Position numbers and translations under genes: made by a program. The notes under the pieces were generated by a model. It searched no databases. It was not told where the DNA came from and saw nothing but the letters and a program-made list of their open reading frames with translations. DNA of 64,000 nucleotides, from NCBI GenBank assembly GCA_014871385.1, contig CM026425.1:1897684-1961683 (forward strand), given 5' to 3'. The stretch comes from Ceratodon purpureus (Eukaryota > Streptophyta > Bryopsida > Pseudoditrichales > Ditrichaceae). Below, in pieces: positions 25,959 through 38,806 of this stretch; position 1 is the first letter of the stretch; each line of letters begins with the position of its first letter.

Positions 25959-26715
25959 CAGTATCAGGTCATTTAGTATTCAATTTTCAAATTCATCTCC
26001 TGTTGTCCGGAGAACTTTTCAGTGCACATAGTAGTAGAATAAACTAGAACTGAGCTGCCAAAGAACTTAGATGTATGACACAAATTTCAATGGTCTGATA
26101 CTTGAGTTGCTTCTCTGTTTAGTAGATGGTTACTAATTAGCTGAACTGCAACTTAGCGGTTCCAAAGTATTTTTTTGTCTGAACCAGAAGCAAATCAAGT
26201 ATCGTGTTTTCAACACGACTGTTAGGAATTCTTGTTCTGAGAATTTTTTAAATTTTTTTATCACTTTGAAATACAAGAATCATGCTGTGGAAGTGGTTTT
26301 GACCGTGATTACATTCGGTTCTTACATGAAGCCTTGTTTCCTTTTGAATCCTCCATGTGGCTTGCAAAACTGTTCGCAGTTCAACATCAATAAAATTGTT
26401 GTTGACAGGTTGGTGGCAGTTTTATGAAGAAATCAGATAATGGACTTGCAAGGTGAAACAGAACCTGCATTTCAACCTCACAGATCTGTGCAAAACATCC
26501 CATGTCACCTGGCTCTACGTCGTTCTTGGACACTAGAGCCGTGTGTAGCATGGTGAAACCAACATGTTACAATTGCGTCAATATCCGGATAAGAGGAAAA
26601 TCATGGCTATGAACGGCATAGTTGTACAACAATCCTTGTAATTCTAGATGCACTATTGTTGATCATCTGCAAAACAGAGGAGGCCATCGTAATGTTCTGC
26701 AACTAGTTCATTGAC

Positions 26716-26765
26716 GAATGCACATATTTCTATATAGAATTTAAATCATAGAAATATGTGCATTC
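26716..26765. repeat. Perfect 18-bp inverted repeat (hairpin)
   Basis: Arms gaatgcacatatttctat (26716-26733) and its exact reverse complement (26748-26765) are separated by 14 bp. It lies about 750 bp after the TBL stop codon. Confidence 0.9.
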
Positions 26766-28089
26766 CTCATAAAAATTCATTTAATTGTTGAGCTTGGTTT
26801 TATTTTGGGAGAATTTTGCTCATAACTTATACTCCATTGCATCAAATGGGTTTTTTAGAATGTCAAACCAAGCACCTCATAGAGATCTATACTACTCTAG
26901 AATAGAGCCAATGTAAATTAAAATCAAAATCGTACTTAAAATGGAGTTTAAAAGAGATTTTGGGTGTGGTATCAGGAAAGCATATGTTGTTTAAGGGTTA
27001 ATAGCACCTCATCACCTCACCTTATTCGACATCAACTTAGCCACCTTGAAAGCCCATTCCATTCAACAAAAGCTACCTTGCATGATGGATGATAAGGAGT
27101 TATGCCCCACCCCTACCCAATTTTATTTAATACATGTTGTCATCGACTTATTTTTTAATGAGCATTTTAAGCTTGCTCTCTCACTTGTAATAAGTTATAG
27201 CAATTTTAGAGTTACTTTGAATAAAACATTGTGACTTATTTTGATTCATTGTTGCTTATTATAATTGAATTTATTTAAACTTTGAATGCATTGAAGAAAA
27301 TTTATAAACAAGACTATGATCTATCAAAAATCTAAGGAATACTATAGCTCTTTCATAGTTTGGATAATACAAAGTCAAAATTTTCAAAGATCATAGATTT
27401 ATAAATTGAATATTCAAAGTTGTTGTTGTAGAGGGAGAGAGTTGTGCATGTTTCTATAAGATTATTTTAGTTTTCAATGATTTTTGCCTTGAGATTGTAT
27501 AAATTTTACTTCCAAGTGTACATGATTATTGAGAGCATTATGGATTAAGGAAGATAACAAACAATTGTTATTAACAAAGTAATTTTATTCCTTTGCAAGT
27601 CTGTAGATAGAGACAATGGAGAGTAAATTATTGGATTGATTTATTGGTAACAATGTAGAATCTATGTAACATATACAAGTATCTTAAATGATTAAATGAA
27701 AGTGTTAGGCTAAGTCTAATATTGTGAGCTTAGTAGTGGGAATAGAGATTGAAGGAATTATTGTAGTTACGTAGGTTGGAGAAGTTAAGAGTCAAGGCGG
27801 TTCAAAGTAGTTGGAACAATCAACTAAGCGTCCTATACTTTTGCAAGGTGAAGGCAACTACCTTCACTTTGCATTCTTCTCTTTAGTTGTTTTTTGAATA
27901 AATCCATATTCATTGAATGAGTGTCGATAAAATTCTGTCCGTGATAAGAAGATCGTAATTGTAGAATAAAGTAAATAACTTTTTATTCAAAGCCTAAAAA
28001 GATCAAATTTTTGTCTTCTTTATCGATATCACAAAAACTTTGATTTAGTATTTTCTTACAATTTGTAAATAATATACATATTGACTCTT

Positions 28090-28191
28090 CCCTTTTGAAA
28101 TCTCTCTAACTCTATTTCTTCACATTAACCATCAATCATCCCTTCTAAAATCTCTCTATAACTCTATTTCTTTACATTAGTCATCAATCAT
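28090..28191. repeat. About 50-bp tandem duplication
   Basis: Two adjacent copies (28090-28139, 28140-28191) of a segment containing aaatctctctaactctattt and cattaaccatcaatcat, with a few substitutions and a 2-bp indel. Confidence 0.8.
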
Positions 28192-29404
28192 GACATTGCA
28201 AGGTTTGCAATTATGGACATATTTGTTTTATGCAAGTGCTATTGGATATTCCAAAAACGTCAAACACATCATCTTTGTTGTTACATGAATGTTGCTATTT
28301 TAGAAGTGTAAATCATTTGTGTCCAAATGTAATCTACATTAAAAATTAAAAATTAAAAATAAGTGGAATTAGCATTCCAATTAAAATTCCTCATACAAAT
28401 CAATGCACTCAATTGGATGCAACACAAATATTTTCTGAAATGTAAAAATACTCATCTTGTCTTAAGGTTTTAATGCATTTTAGATTGAACACTTTTACAA
28501 GTGGCACAAAGTCTGTTGTCTACAATGTTTGAAGATTGAAGACAAATCTAGGTTTACATTTTTACGAATACCTTCAAATATGGATCTTCATTACGAAGTC
28601 CATTTTTTAAAATAAGTTATTTTCCTAATTGTTTGTTAAAATCTATTTGAATACTTAATACGTAATTTACATTATTTCTGTGCATTTAATCAAAAATTTC
28701 AAATTTTGTTGGCTTTATTTTTGTCATTGTCCAATTGAATAATATTAATTAGCCAACTCATATTCTATTAATGATATCAACTATCCAATTTATAATTATA
28801 AATGAAACTGATAGTTTACCACGGTTATGGATGTGCGCAATATTTTTTGTTTTTTTATTCTTCCACTCTTCTCCCATTCTATCCATCTTTTTTTCTCAAA
28901 AAAAAGGCCCTTTGTCTCAAGTTAATGTAGCAAAATCAGCTTGTGTTAAAAGTAATTTATGAACAATATTAATCTATTGATATCAAAACAAATGGTTTTA
29001 AATCAATTTGAGACATTTTTATACTATATATCCATGTAAACAACATTTTTAACAAGCAAAATGTCATTCTCTTCTCGGCCATTCTAAGATAGATCAAAAA
29101 CCATCCATTGTAAATTTTATGTTTTTCTCGTAAGAAATTCTCCTAATATTCTCCATAATAGTCCTAATATTATATAATTTAAACATGTGAATATGATGTA
29201 TTAAAAAATAACAGTGATATCATAAATACATGAATTTAAACAAACATATAATATAGAGGAAATTCAGTTTTATGAATAACCAAAATAAATCATTTTTGTA
29301 GTAAAAATTAGGTACTAATTTATATTGCAAGAATTAAAGTTCAAAAAATAAAGATAATGAGAAATTACATTTAAATTCAAAATCATTGATTATAAACAAC
29401 TAAA

Positions 29405-29560
29405 AAGCTAAATTATGATATACCTCAATACAACACAATGTATTATAATATCCAATGCATCGTAATGTAGTATAATATCCAATGCAATGTAATGTAGTAT
29501 AATATACAATGCAATATTGTAGTATAGTATAGTGCAATGTAATGTAGTGTAAATGTTAGG
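29405..29560. repeat. Degenerate atgtagtataatat-type satellite, left block
   Basis: Low-complexity array built from variants of caatgcaatgtaatgtagta. The same kind of array reappears to the right of the plastid insertion in the same orientation. Confidence 0.7.
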
Positions 29561-29658
29561 AACATAGCTAATGAGAATAGGGTTAGGGATAGAATAGAAT
29601 ACCTTAGTGTGAATGCACAAACAGTTAAAGGCGGTTGCAGCCGCCCTGTGCGGCGGCG

Positions 29659-29745
29659 GGAGAGATGGCTGAGTGGTTTAAAGCGATGGATTGCTAATCC
29701 GTTGTACATTTTTTTTGTACCAAAGGTTCGAATCCCTCTCTCTCC
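29659..29745 (+). tRNA. trnS-GCU: Plastid-derived trnS-GCU copy, T-stem degraded
   Basis: 87-nt class II tRNA. The 7-bp acceptor stem ggagaga/tctctcc is perfect. Anticodon GCT is at 29693-29695 within ttgctaa. A long variable arm follows (ttgtaca...ttgtacc), then the T-loop ttcgaat. The 5' T-stem strand reads aaagg opposite ccctc, leaving two mismatches that full pairing (gaggg) would not have. Both changes are G to A relative to that. Not expected to be a functional nuclear tRNA. Confidence 0.85.
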
Positions 29746-29893
29746 TTCAACTCAAAAAAAATTATATAATCAAAAATAAAGGGAACCGTTATGAAGGGGC
29801 CAAATAATTGAATTGGAAGAGAAAGGGAATAGAAAAAGTTATAATGAACATTTATTATTATTTTTGTTTCAGTAAATTTTTATATATTACAAA

Positions 29894-30055
<162 letters not shown>

Positions 30056-30088
30056 TTAATAATGGAAAAGGAGGATTTGAACCTTCGT

Positions 30089-30090
<2 letters not shown>

Positions 30091-30149
<59 letters not shown>
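30091..30149. repeat. (AT)n microsatellite
   Basis: About 29 AT units, immediately at the right edge of the plastid-derived segment. Confidence 0.98.
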
Positions 30150-30150
<1 letters not shown>

Positions 30151-30304
30151 CTAAAACAATTTTAAAAATAAGTGCAATTGACCATTTTGCCTGGTCACAA
30201 ATTGTGACTATTTAAACACAGTGAAGGATTATTCCCTCACTGTGCATCTTATTTAATTAATGGTTATTTATTCGAAGTGTTCATTATCTCAGAGTCTAAC
30301 AGTA

Positions 30305-30525
30305 ATGCTTGCAATACAAAGTAGTATAATTTAGTTTAATGTAACGCAAAATATAGTACATTGTGATATAATGCGATGTAATATAGTGCAATGTAATACA
30401 ATGTAGTGTAGTGTAATGTAATGCAATATAGTGTAGTACAACGTAATGCAATGAAGTTTATTGTAGTGCATATGTAGTGTAGTGTGGTACAATGTAGTAT
30501 AGTGTAATGTAATGTGCCATATATA
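30305..30525. repeat. Degenerate atgtagtgtaatg-type satellite, right block
   Basis: Low-complexity array of variants of gtagtgtaatgtaatgcaat, the same type as the block left of the plastid insertion. Confidence 0.7.
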
Positions 30526-32600
30526 TTGGAGAGTGCTTCTTAAAATTAAGAGGGTGACCACTATCTTTAGTCGTTGTAATTGCCACTACATCTTGTTGTA
30601 CATAACAATTCGTAACAATATTAATACAGAGTATTTAACAAACAAACACTTGATTAACACTCATCTTTTTAAAAACATTTTTTCATTTATTGAATCCTCA
30701 TTTAGTTATAAAAAGATTGTTGATAAAGGTCAACAACTTTGTTGGAAGCATTTTCAAGATTTAATGCATGTTTTATATGCATTAACTTATATCATAATCC
30801 TTTCATTCAACAAGGTATTTCACATAACACACTTTTATTTAAGAGTCTAATATCTTCTCTTCTTCATACTCCAAATTCATTATTTTTATACGAATTGAGG
30901 CCTACAATCTCTTGCTTTTACTCTCTTTTTAGAATTTAAAAACCTTGAATTCTTCCCTTTAAAACATGTCAAATTTCATAAATATTTTTACATGTGTTAT
31001 CATTTGATACTAATTGAAAACATTATTTCTCATAATAAGAGCCATATCCATGACTTATTGATAAATAATGTCCTTTTTTTTCACCTTTTCTACTTTTCTC
31101 TCTATAAAGACAATTTTCATAATAAAAGTTCATTACATGCACTATATGGGTTTGATTTATCTCTTGACTTGGTATTTGACGGAATGCATTGTATATCTTT
31201 AAACATAACCAATGTACTTTTATAAACTGTGCTTTCTAATAACCATCATATATACAATAAGGAAATATGTTTGTTGTTTAAATTACTATGATAAAAAAAT
31301 TGATTCTTTAAAATCAATCCTATATGTAGAACTAATAAAGGTTTATAAAAGGTACTTAATATATTTTTATATGAATAATGTTATTTCAAAGTATCTATAC
31401 AACTAAAATGAATCCATAAGGATCTTCTAATTCATCTTCATTTTCCTCATGTGCTTTTTTTTATACTATATTATCGCCAACTCTACATTTTGTTGATAAT
31501 GTGGTCAAACATATATGAGTATTAACTTTTCTTCTAATTCCAAAGTATTGCAGTATGACATTTGCAACATCAGCCTTTTATTTTGCATTTAACTATATAT
31601 TGTTTATATATATATTTTTTTCATTAATGATTTATTGAGAAGACTCTTCTACAATGCTATGAAATTCTTCTAGGTTTTTCATAGGCACCACATTACAAAC
31701 ACAAAAGTTTATTTCCCTTTTACAAAATTTGCTCACTTCAAAATTATTAAGTACTACACATCTTTTACATATAATTTGAACATTTGAAGGTTCTTTCATA
31801 CAAGACTCGCATATTTTATGACAATGAGTTTGTCAATAATTTTTATGTGGATTAGGATTCTGACGTTGTTTAGAAAAGTCTTTAAAATACTAAATTGTTA
31901 TAGTTTATGTGCATAGTACTCCAAACAACTTTAAAAATGACTCTTTTCTCTTATGATTACCAAACACACAACCTTCAGCCATTTCTCCACTATAATCAAG
32001 CTCTAAAAATTATTTATCTTCAATATATTTACACTGTTGACCTCAACCCCACAACTTTTTGTAGTTCGATCCGTCATTATAACAAAAAATCAAGATTCTT
32101 AAATTAATGATATTCTATAATTTGCCACCAAACTTTACAAGTGAGATCTTGTAAATTCTACAATGTTATCTCCTTCAGTCATCAAACTACACTCATAGTC
32201 ATGATACTATCTTTTTATATATTTGAACTCTTCATATCTAAATCAAATAACAACCATATAATTAACTTAGTCATAAACGCTTGGTTTATCAATTCTGTTA
32301 GAATTATTAACTCAATTATTAAATATTTTTTATTAAAAAAGAAAAAAAATCAAATATTGGAAAATAAAGCTTTTTAACATTGCCAGAAATATGTAAATTG
32401 AAAAAAAAAAGCTCTTAGCCATTATGATTTACTCATAAATTCAAAATTCAAATTTTTTGAATTTTTTTCTAGACATAGAGAATATTGTAGTAGGTTCTTT
32501 TAGACTAATTTAGGGTCCTTGATTCCATTAAAACTATAAAAATTAATATAAAGGGCCATATGCCTCTTAAAAATAGAATCAGAGACGAGTAGGGGAAGGT
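30526..32600. other. Very AT-rich spacer
   Basis: Several short Ile/Tyr/Phe-rich frames occur as expected from composition. No motif, RNA gene or element termini were recognised. Confidence 0.55.
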
Positions 32601-32627
32601 TGCCTCGTCATTAAACCGGGTGTCCAG

Positions 32628-32637
32628 ATATATAAGG
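32628..32637 (+). promoter_or_regulatory. Candidate TATA box of Yos1-like gene
   Basis: atatataagg in a GC-richer setting (followed by cgcggac), about 510 bp 5' of the Yos1-like ATG and 170 bp before the minisatellite. A start of transcription near 32660 would place the minisatellite in the leader. Confidence 0.5.
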
Positions 32638-32810
32638 CGCGGACAGACTCTGCATCATTTGGAACCCTAATCATGTGAGGTCTCTCCACCTCCCTCGGAA
32701 CTCTCAACAAATCAGAGCAGTACTTCAAGATCTTTTGACTCCGAAGTTAGAAAGAGTGAAACCTCGGGAGTGAGTGGGGGACTACCGGTTTAAGACGAGG
32801 GCAAAGTTTA

Positions 32811-32999
32811 CCAAGACCTCCTGAACCAACCAAGACCCCCTAAACCAACCAAGACCCCCCGAAAACCAACCAAGACCCCCCGAACCAACCAAGACCCCCC
32901 AAAAACCAACCAAGACCCCCCAAACCAACCAAGACCCCCCAAAAACCAACCAAGACCCCCCAAACCAACCAAGACCCCCCAAACCAACCAAGACCCCCA
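32811..32999. repeat. C-rich minisatellite, alternating 19/21-bp units
   Basis: About ten units of ccaaccaagacccccc followed by aaa or aaaaa (variants gaa, taaa). Middle units alternate 21 and 19 bp, giving a 40-bp higher-order period. The minus strand carries regularly spaced runs of five to six Gs. Confidence 0.95.
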
Positions 33000-33145
33000 A
33001 GCAATCAAAGTGAAGCTCGCAAGAACATGCGCAGTAGTCCCAAGTACTCTTCGTCGTTGTCGCCAACACCATCAGGTCTCACACCTTCAACATTTGGTGT
33101 GCAAGCTTCGGATTGCAGAGCACCTGCTTCCTTCGGCATCCAGCG

Positions 33146-33836
33146 ATGGGGCTGTACCAGCTGCTGGAGGGCCTGCTCCTCATCGCCAACGCCATCGCCG
33201 TCCTCAACGAAGACCGCTTCCTCGTCCCCAGTAACCCCCCTCCTTCCAACCATCCCTCACTCTTCCAATCAATCATTTGCCACCTCTTCTCTTCTGCACT
33301 CGTTGCCTATCTTGCGTTCGATTCACGACACGGAACATAGCTCACTTCTGGGTTGAACGTTTGATTTACTTGCATGTTTGGGATTTCGCAGTGGGTCTGG
33401 GAATCGGTGACATGAGCAGTGGGAGAGCGTCGCCTTTCAAAACCCAGTTGATTGGCTTCATCCACGCTGCGCAGTACTTACGAGGTGCGCACCGCACTCA
33501 CTTCTCTCTCTGTTTTTCTCTTGATTATGTTGCAATTGGGTTTCTATGGATGGAGCTGGATCGTGACGTTATTTAGGGTTTTGCATTGTCATGGGATGAG
33601 ATATTGTTTGAATTTATTTTCGTGAGGTGATGTCGGAAGTTTTAGGGTTTTGAGCACAGTTTTCATGCTTCTGTCTGTGGAAGCTTGTACGTGTCTTTCA
33701 CTGTTTTTGCTTAGTTGGATCAGGTCATTGTGGGATTATGGCTTTGTTTGATGACTAGAGGTGGGATTGGTGTTTTGCAGTTCCGTTGGTATTTGCGAAT
33801 GCTGTAGTTATTGTGAGCAAAGTACTCTTTGGCTGA
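33146..33836 (+). CDS. Yos1-like ER-Golgi transport protein, 77 aa
   Basis: Small two-helix membrane protein of the Yos1 / IER3IP1 family, which in yeast works with Yip1-Yif1 in ER-to-Golgi vesicle transport. Exons: 33146-33230, 33392-33484, 33781-33836; total 234 nt. The N-terminus MGLYQLLEGLLLIANAIAVL is a typical family signature, followed by NEDRFL. The middle (GDMSSGRASPFKTQLIGFI) has the conserved Lys and Gln. The C-terminal helix is VPLVFANAVVIVSKVLFG and ends the protein, as in homologues. Length matches the family (about 75-80 aa). It is convergent with the P450 gene, 670 bp away. Assignment is firm because all three exons match and join in frame. Confidence 0.93.
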
Positions 33837-34506
33837 TGCGTCTTCGTGTGAAAGCCGTTACGTGTCATACGATTAGTGCGAGTGGTATCAGCTCAGTGTG
33901 CAGCTCAATTGTTATTGAGCGAAGCAGGAGCTATTTGGCAGCTATGTACAATCTGAGCACGATGATCGCCATGTACGAGTTTGTCAATCGATTTTTTCCT
34001 CCGTAGATTTGAACCTTTTAGATATGTAAACATGTGATGTCAGGCTTAGGGTTAGGATTGGAAGGAAGTCCGCAAAACATATTTTTCAATTTGAGATGAG
34101 CATGAATAAGCTTGGTTGAGCTTTCCTCATCAAGATCTGAAGCTGAATGTCGGCAAGAACTTACAGTTGTATATTTACCTGTGTCAAAATAAAATTGGAG
34201 TTCCTGGATATCAAGCCTTTCTTATACGGTAATGTTTCTTGAAAAGCACATGCTACATTGCCAGTCATGTCATTTGCTCTTCGTCATGTCAAGAGTGCGT
34301 AGTAGTTTCTATCTCTAGCATTTTGCTCGCTCAATAGTCTATACCTGCCTCCGAATATTAAATACGTTCTTAGTATTGGTTTGTTGCAACTAATTCTTTA
34401 GAGAGAATACTATGTTCGCATTATTGCATATGAGAACTTCCACCTGAAAGTTCCGTGTTCATTTTATTAGAGAGTGGGTCACTTCCCCTTCAGTATAAAT
34501 GGGAAG
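33837..34506. other. Intergenic 3'-3' region, Yos1-like / P450
   Basis: Contains the 3'UTRs of two convergent genes and nothing else recognised. Confidence 0.5.
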
Positions 34507-36793
34507 TCATATCTGATCGAGCTCAAATCTGGGCCTGGCAACCAGGCACAGAGGTTGCTTCATGACAACCGACATTCCATTCATCTCAGACATGTCAACA
34601 CTGCTCTGTCCCTCTGGCAGAGACCAGTCGAAGATGTAGAGCAGGTTAGCCAGCATCAGGGAGGACACTGTGTTGCCAAGGTTGAAGGCTGGGCACATTC
34701 GACGACCGGCTCCGAAGGGAATAAGCTCGTAGAAATCATTAGCACTCAAGTGATTCACCTCAGGATGAGCAAGGAACCGGGCTGGATCAAAAATGTCTGG
34801 ATTCTCATACACAATTGGATCTCGGTGGATTGCGAAGGAGTTCAGAAGCAGCAGAGTCCCGGTTGGGAAATGGTATCCACAGAACTCTGTGGGTCGGTTT
34901 GATTCATGGGGAAGCAGGAGAGGAACTGGAGGACGCAGACGAAAGATCTCTTTCATGATGGCTTGGAGATATGGAAGGTTTGGGAGGTCGATTTCTTGCA
35001 CGAGACGCTTTGAACGCACCACTTTATCAAGCTCATTTTGTGCTTGCTTGATTAGATTGGGTCTTGTGATGAGTTCCGCCATAGCCCACTCGACCACAGT
35101 GGCACTGGTCTCCGTCCCAGCATTCAGCATTTCCTACAGCACAGATAAAATGGAACTTGTCATGGTTTGTTTGACCCAGTCAAATTCTAACGCCTAATGT
35201 TCTTTATTAATTCAAAGTTTCCAACTAGCATAGACAAAGTTTGAACATGTTCAAATTTCGTAATATGAAGTAACATACCTGAAGTATCTTCAAGAGGTCC
35301 TTGTCGGGAAGATGCCGTCCGTCGTCCAAAGGGGTCTCTAAAAGCACATCTTCCAAATCTGGGACATAGCTTGCATCATCTTTCCTTTCTTTGTACCGTT
35401 GTCTGTGACTATCGAGGTCAAAAATCTTCTCCGTCAGTTTTTCTGAGAAGTCACGAACCTTGGCAAACTTGGCGGCGTACCCTTGCAATCTGGTGACGAA
35501 GCTCAAGTAGGGTACAAAGTCACTAATGACCTCAGCACCGAAGATTTCAAAGAGGCTAGTAAACATCCTCTCGACGTCCTGTTTTTCTTTCTCACTCTCA
35601 GGAACTCCGCTGTTTCCGAAGAACCTGCATGAATCAAATAAAATGAATTAACGTTTACAACACAATCATAAGCGTGTGAACCTACGAATGCAACAGAGGA
35701 AAATTGTAGAAAATAGTGTAGGAGCTCACGACTATGATGTAGTGCCTCAACTACCTATTTTGTTTCATCAAAGCTGGATGAATATGATATACAACATTTA
35801 AGTGATTTGCCTACGTTCTTAGTGATCGGAAAGGAGAAAAGACTTGATGATACAAGCAGCAATGGTTCAAAAACTTAATTATGGTAGAAAAATTTGATTT
35901 CTATTGCGCTGCCAACTGCGAAGTCTTTTGCTCTTCGATTGAGAAAAAGGTTCAAATGGTAACAAAATCTGCAAAACATCTGATGACCATTGGCTGCAGC
36001 GTACCTCTTTCCAGTTATCATTCGCGTCATGGTGTTGCAGGTGACGCCATATAACCAGCCTTTGAGGTTTACTACATCACTCTTCTTGCAATCCTCCAGC
36101 AAAATCTTCATCATGTACTGGATCTCTTCCTCTCTTATACTTCGGTGTGATGCATGACGCGCCGGAGAGAACAGCTCTGCATTAAGAAATTTGCGCAGTC
36201 GACGCCAGTATGGCATATTCGACGTAAGCGCGAGGTCTTTGTAGTCGTCTTCATTGTTGTGCCAGACAGTCCATGACAGTCTCTTTGGCCGAGCACAGAA
36301 GCTTGCATCGTTGGTTTTGTAGAATTCCTTCGCTGTAGCAACACTTGAAATCACAATGCATGGCTTGGACCCTTGCAATTAACACAGAGAATGCACCAGT
36401 CAAGACCGAAAGCTGGGTACAAGGTTAAATCTGACAAATCAAAGGTTGTTCACAAACACTGCATATGTACATCGCTTGTACGTCATGTGCATAAGATTTC
36501 AAAAGATTCAAAGTACCTAATCGAAGATACATAAGACCTCCATACTTGGCGGCAAGACTATGTAGTGCTCTGTGAGGCATGTCCCTCACGGCAGGAAAAT
36601 TTCCGACAACCGGCCATGGCCATGGACCCGGAGGCAAGCGCTTCCGCTGGTGAGCTTCAGCCCAGAAGTAAAGCAGCACGTAGGAAACCAATGCTGCAAC
36701 TACCAAAGCAACCACAATCTCCTTTCTAGATGAGTGTGCAAAACTAGCCAATTCTCGGCTGACCACTTCAATGAACTGCTTCTGATCTGCCAT
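34507..36793 (-). CDS. Cytochrome P450 (plant A-type), 538 aa
   Basis: ER-anchored haem monooxygenase. Exons (minus): 36793-36517, 36371-36005, 35624-35279, 35133-34507; total 1617 nt. The N-terminal anchor lies at about residues 25-44, and the proline hinge is LPPGPWPWPVVGN (53-65). The I-helix has AGTETS (335-340). The K-helix has KEIFRLRP (Glu392, Arg395) and the PERF-like DPARF lies upstream of the haem loop. The haem loop is FGAGRRMCPAFNLG with ligand Cys477; the residue two after Cys is Ala instead of the usual Gly. All catalytic motifs are present, so an active enzyme is expected. Family number and substrate cannot be assigned reliably without a tree. The acceptor of exon 2 is TGCAAG rather than TGCAG but keeps the frame (LRLG|SKPCIVISS). 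Confidence 0.92.
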
Positions 36794-36931
36794 ATTGTTG
36801 TACAAGTTGCAGACGTGAAGCAAATGATGATCTCTACCAAATCTAGACGTCTGGTGTAAATGCAGGAGCGTTGCTGAAGGTGCACTGTGCATCTGTGAAC
36901 AACTTTGGGATAGTGGTGTCACTGTTTGATG

Positions 36932-36949
36932 ATATATATATATATATAT
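36932..36949 (-). promoter_or_regulatory. (AT)n stretch, candidate TATA region of P450 gene
   Basis: Uninterrupted AT repeat about 140 bp 5' of the P450 ATG on the minus strand. It could serve as the TATA element; it could equally be a plain microsatellite. Confidence 0.35.
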
Positions 36950-38806
36950 GTATGTTTGCTGCTGTAGTCCTTGATCCTCTGGTACTCCCATTTAAGAATA
37001 TTTCAAAAACTGAGTGCTTCCAGTTAACAAATTACTTCTGTAACGCCAAGTTGATTTTCCGGAGAAACTTGGTAACGTTTTTGTTGGCTGGTCAGGGTTA
37101 TGAATTAGTGTGTTGGGCAAGGGGCCCAGCATGGACCAACCAAAACGTACAACATGAGATACATCTGTGATTCAGCACAAGAATTTTGACATTCTGTTCA
37201 AGAACATTCTCCAGCCCTCAATCCACCAGTGTGCTAATGGTTATCAATTCCAGTGTGGTTATCCTCCTGTCACCACTGAGGTCCTTGTGGCTCGAGAATC
37301 TAGGTAGAGCTTGCAAGTGCGCTACTATTTCACTGCTTAGAAATTTTCATTTAAAAGCTACTTCAGATGAGTTCAAATGTGCATCTATGTAGAAGCCCAT
37401 GCCTGAAATTTGACGTGCATGCAATTAAGGCTGACTTCCTTTGAGACAAAATAAAATAATATAGGAAAGTGGCCGTAAGTGCAGGAACTTAGTTGCTGTG
37501 GAGGTCCATAATAATTGAGAACTAATCCAAACTCTAGTATGGATTGCCTGGGCTTGAAGTCTTTCAATTGATCGGGTTGCTCACGTATGCTCATGAATTC
37601 GACATTATTATTTTACTTGCCACAGTATTAACCAAAGCCTCAACACTTGATCGAAGGGGTGACAACAGTTTCTGACTTGCCACGATCTGCAGCTTGGCAA
37701 CACCATTTCTTCGTTTCAGCAAGAAATGAAAGAAAGATCTCCGAGGACTTGGGCAGCGAAAGCCACAGGCTCTGTCAAGCTCACAACTCTTTAATCCAAA
37801 GGGTCATGCTCTCTCATTAAATCTACTTCAACTGCAACGATCCAATGGATTGCCTTCCTGCATCTATTGATGGAAGCCATGGCCGAGGGTTGAGCAAACG
37901 CATTAAGCTACAATCTACAATCCCAAAGTACTACCGGTAAGTATATCATGAAACGACATTACACCAAGACTGTTACATGTAGTTCCAACTAGATCATTTT
38001 TGTTCCTTCGGGGTCCATCCAGAAACCTTGTCAATTGCAGCTGTGCCCCTAAATTCAACTTGCTCTTAATATTGATCTCCTTCCCTGCGTCACATCATAT
38101 CATGCTGCACCCAAATGTTGTGTTTATATCCGTCAGAGAATATGTATCTTTGTGGAAACAAAGTTGAATATGAACTTAACCTCATATCTTGAAATAAGGA
38201 ACTATGTGAACATCTAGCGTTGCTGCAAATGGAAGGTATTGAGGCACAGCTTGCTTGCCATGTCCTCGAAGTCAGGGAGACAATGGCATGTTGTTTTTCC
38301 TATCCTTAGACATTAGGACTTAGTGCGTAATTCAATCATAAGACGCAGCTAAGCATATTATTGATGTGTAGGACGAATAGCAGTTTGTGGGTCCGTGCGG
38401 AGGAAGAAAATCAATGCAGATCTGCGATGCACTTCCTGTTGAGAGATGGTGCACCCACCGGAGCAGAACTTTAAGTCGACGTGGCGAGGCAATGTGGTTA
38501 AGAAAAGGCTGGATGCTTGTATGCAATTGGAGCAGAGCATGAGAGGATCACGGCTTTTGTTGTATAATGTGTGGTGTGTTTTTCGTTTGATCAAACATTT
38601 GTAGGTTAGTGTAAGTAATTCTGTCCTTTTGTTGCAATTCTTGGCTCAATTCCTTCCTGCCAGTGCCATGGCCATGTAGGCAGATTTCAGCGACGAAGGA
38701 AAGTGCAAGAGGTGGAGAACAAGGGAATTGAATCCGTGGGAAGAAGTCTCGGACACTTGGAGGAGAGTGGAGAATTGGGTGGAGAGGTGGAGGTGACATC
38801 GCGGCC
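36950..38806. other. Intergenic region between divergent P450 and NdhT genes
   Basis: Promoters of both genes are expected here. No additional gene or element was recognised; frames on either strand are short and unlike known proteins. Confidence 0.5.

Larger units (their letters stand above)
25959..29404. other. AT-rich spacer downstream of TBL gene
   Basis: The first 400-700 bp are likely 3'UTR. A perfect hairpin lies at 26716-26765 and a 50-bp duplication at 28090-28191. No other gene, RNA or element ends were seen. Confidence 0.5.

Noticed and set aside
30068..30088. Second plastid tRNA at the right edge of the plastid insertion
   Set aside because: Only a T-arm-like string is present before the (AT)n run; the rest of a tRNA cannot be seen and the identity is not assignable.
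32782..33072. Minus-strand frame of repeated Leu-Gly-Trp-Phe units
   Set aside because: It is the translation of a minisatellite; unit lengths of 19 and 21 bp only stay open by chance, and no gene start or motif is present.
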